Source: Kiritimatiellales bacterium (GTDB taxonomy: Bacteria; Verrucomicrobiota; Kiritimatiellia; Kiritimatiellales; Pontiellaceae). Taken from it: a DNA stretch of 6,440 bases. The stretch is taken from contig JAUUYK010000060.1 in the NCBI GenBank assembly GCA_030588285.1, positions 1 through 6,440 on the forward strand. Direction: 5' to 3'. Below the pieces are notes generated by a model, which was not told the origin of the DNA, did no database searches, and was given only the letters and a program-made list of their open reading frames with translations. The position numbers and the translations under genes are program-made. The number at the start of each line of letters is the position of its first letter. The stretch's first letter is position 1. Of the stretch, positions 5,582 through 6,440 are shown in pieces.

Positions 5582-6440
5582 ATGCGTATCTCGATAGATG
5601 CGATGGGGGGCGACTACGCTCCTTCCGAAATCGTTGCCGGCACACTTCAAGCGGCTGAAAAGCTTGAGGGAATAGAAAAACTTTTTCTAGTTGGCGATGA
5701 AGCACGGATTAAGGTTGAACTGGCTAAATATAAAAAAGCAATACCCTCGTGTATTGAAATTGTCCACGCTTCGGAAGTTGTTGAAATGGGGGATTCTCCG
5801 GCGATTGCGATACGCCGGAAAAAAGATTCTTCCATTTCTCGTGCACTTGAGCTGGTCAAGGATGGAAAGGCCGATGCGCTCTTTTCTGCGGGGAATACGG
5901 GGGCTGTTGTTGTGGGGGCCACGCTTAAGCTGCGGACGCTGAAAGGTGTTTCGCGCCCGGCCATTGCAACGATTATGCCGACTCCAAAAAACCCCTTTGT
6001 TCTGCTTGATGCGGGAGCAAATCCAGATAGCACGCCTGAAATGATTCAGCAATATGCGGTGATGGGTAGTATCTATTCTCGCGAAATCCTCGGGGTCGAA
6101 AACCCTTCCGTGGGTCTCTTGAGTATTGGTGAAGAAGCGGCTAAGGGAAATGAAACCACCAAGAAGACCTTTGGTTTGTTGAAAAAAACGAACCTAAACT
6201 TTATTGGTAATGTCGAAAGTCGCGACCTGTATGGCAGCAAGGTTAGTGTTGCGGTATGCGATGGGTTTGTTGGAAACATTGTTTTGAAAACCAGCGAAGC
6301 CGTGGCGAGTATGATTTCGAACTGGCTCAAATCCATGTTCCGTGCAAATCCGCTCCGGATTATCGGCTATCTTTTTTCCCGTGGAATTTTTAAAGAAATG
6401 CGCGCTCATGCTGATCCTTCCAGCTATGGCGGAGCTCCGC
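5582..6440 (+). CDS. plsX: Phosphate acyltransferase PlsX (3' partial)
   Basis: PlsX converts acyl-ACP and phosphate to acyl-phosphate at the cytoplasmic face of the membrane, feeding PlsY for phosphatidic acid synthesis. From the ATG at 5582 the frame stays open to the window edge for 286 codons plus one base. Recognisable segments are MRISIDAMGGDYAPSE at the N-terminus, MGDSPAIAIRRKKDSS (69-84), SAGNTGA (102-108), LDAGANPDS (142-150), SIGEEAAKGNE (181-191), CDGFVGNIVLKTSE (226-239) and the closing SSYGGAP (280-286). Family members run about 330-345 residues, so some 45-60 residues lie beyond the window. No good Shine-Dalgarno precedes the ATG, and it starts 4 bases after the rpmF stop, so it probably relies on coupling to the strongly translated rpmF. 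Downstream, fabH or other fatty acid genes would be usual but cannot be seen. Confidence 0.97.
   Translation, partial: MRISIDAMGGDYAPSEIVAGTLQAAEKLEGIEKLFLVGDEARIKVELAKYKKAIPSCIEIVHASEVVEMGDSPAIAIRRKKDSSISRALELVKDGKADALFSAGNTGAVVVGATLKLRTLKGVSRPAIATIMPTPKNPFVLLDAGANPDSTPEMIQQYAVMGSIYSREILGVENPSVGLLSIGEEAAKGNETTKKTFGLLKKTNLNFIGNVESRDLYGSKVSVAVCDGFVGNIVLKTSEAVASMISNWLKSMFRANPLRIIGYLFSRGIFKEMRAHADPSSYGGAP

Noticed and set aside
5647..6409. Minus-strand open frames opposite plsX
   Set aside because: The plus strand matches PlsX without interruption through the window edge; the reverse frames are shadows.

Overview
The window reads as a compact stretch of a Gram-negative bacterial chromosome. All genes lie on the + strand and the coding sequence is nearly continuous. 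A signal-peptide protein with TPR repeats and a likely outer-membrane beta-barrel implies an outer membrane. The yceD-rpmF-plsX order is a widespread housekeeping cluster. Nothing here fixes the phylum. The mid-range base composition and divergent proteins would fit a lineage such as Kiritimatiellota/Verrucomicrobiota, but that is only an impression. I see no mobile element, CRISPR array, tRNA, rRNA or attachment site.

Positions 1-4761 hold three tightly packed genes that look like one transcription unit. The first is a fold-type III PLP-dependent amino acid decarboxylase, truncated at its N-terminus by the window edge. The second overlaps it by one base (TAATG) and encodes an unusual 727-residue fusion: a urea-transporter (UT) family membrane channel, an M23 zinc metallopeptidase domain with its zinc ligands visible, and an unassigned C-terminal region. 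The third starts 4 bases later and encodes an exported protein with TPR repeats followed by a probable outer-membrane beta-barrel.

Positions 4762-4906 are a 145-base noncoding gap. It must contain the start region of the next unit, but it has no clear terminator and only weak promoter-like matches.

Positions 4907-6440 hold yceD (DUF177), rpmF (ribosomal protein L32) and the first 286 codons of plsX (phosphate acyltransferase of phospholipid synthesis), which runs off the window.

The second block links ribosome assembly to membrane lipid synthesis and is conventional. The first block is the interesting part: a cytoplasmic enzyme acting on an amino acid, an inner-membrane small-solute channel fused to a peptidoglycan-hydrolase-type domain, and an outer-membrane partner. 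My inference is an envelope module that makes or moves a small amine- or amide-like solute and couples this to the cell wall. The substrate and purpose cannot be read from the sequence.
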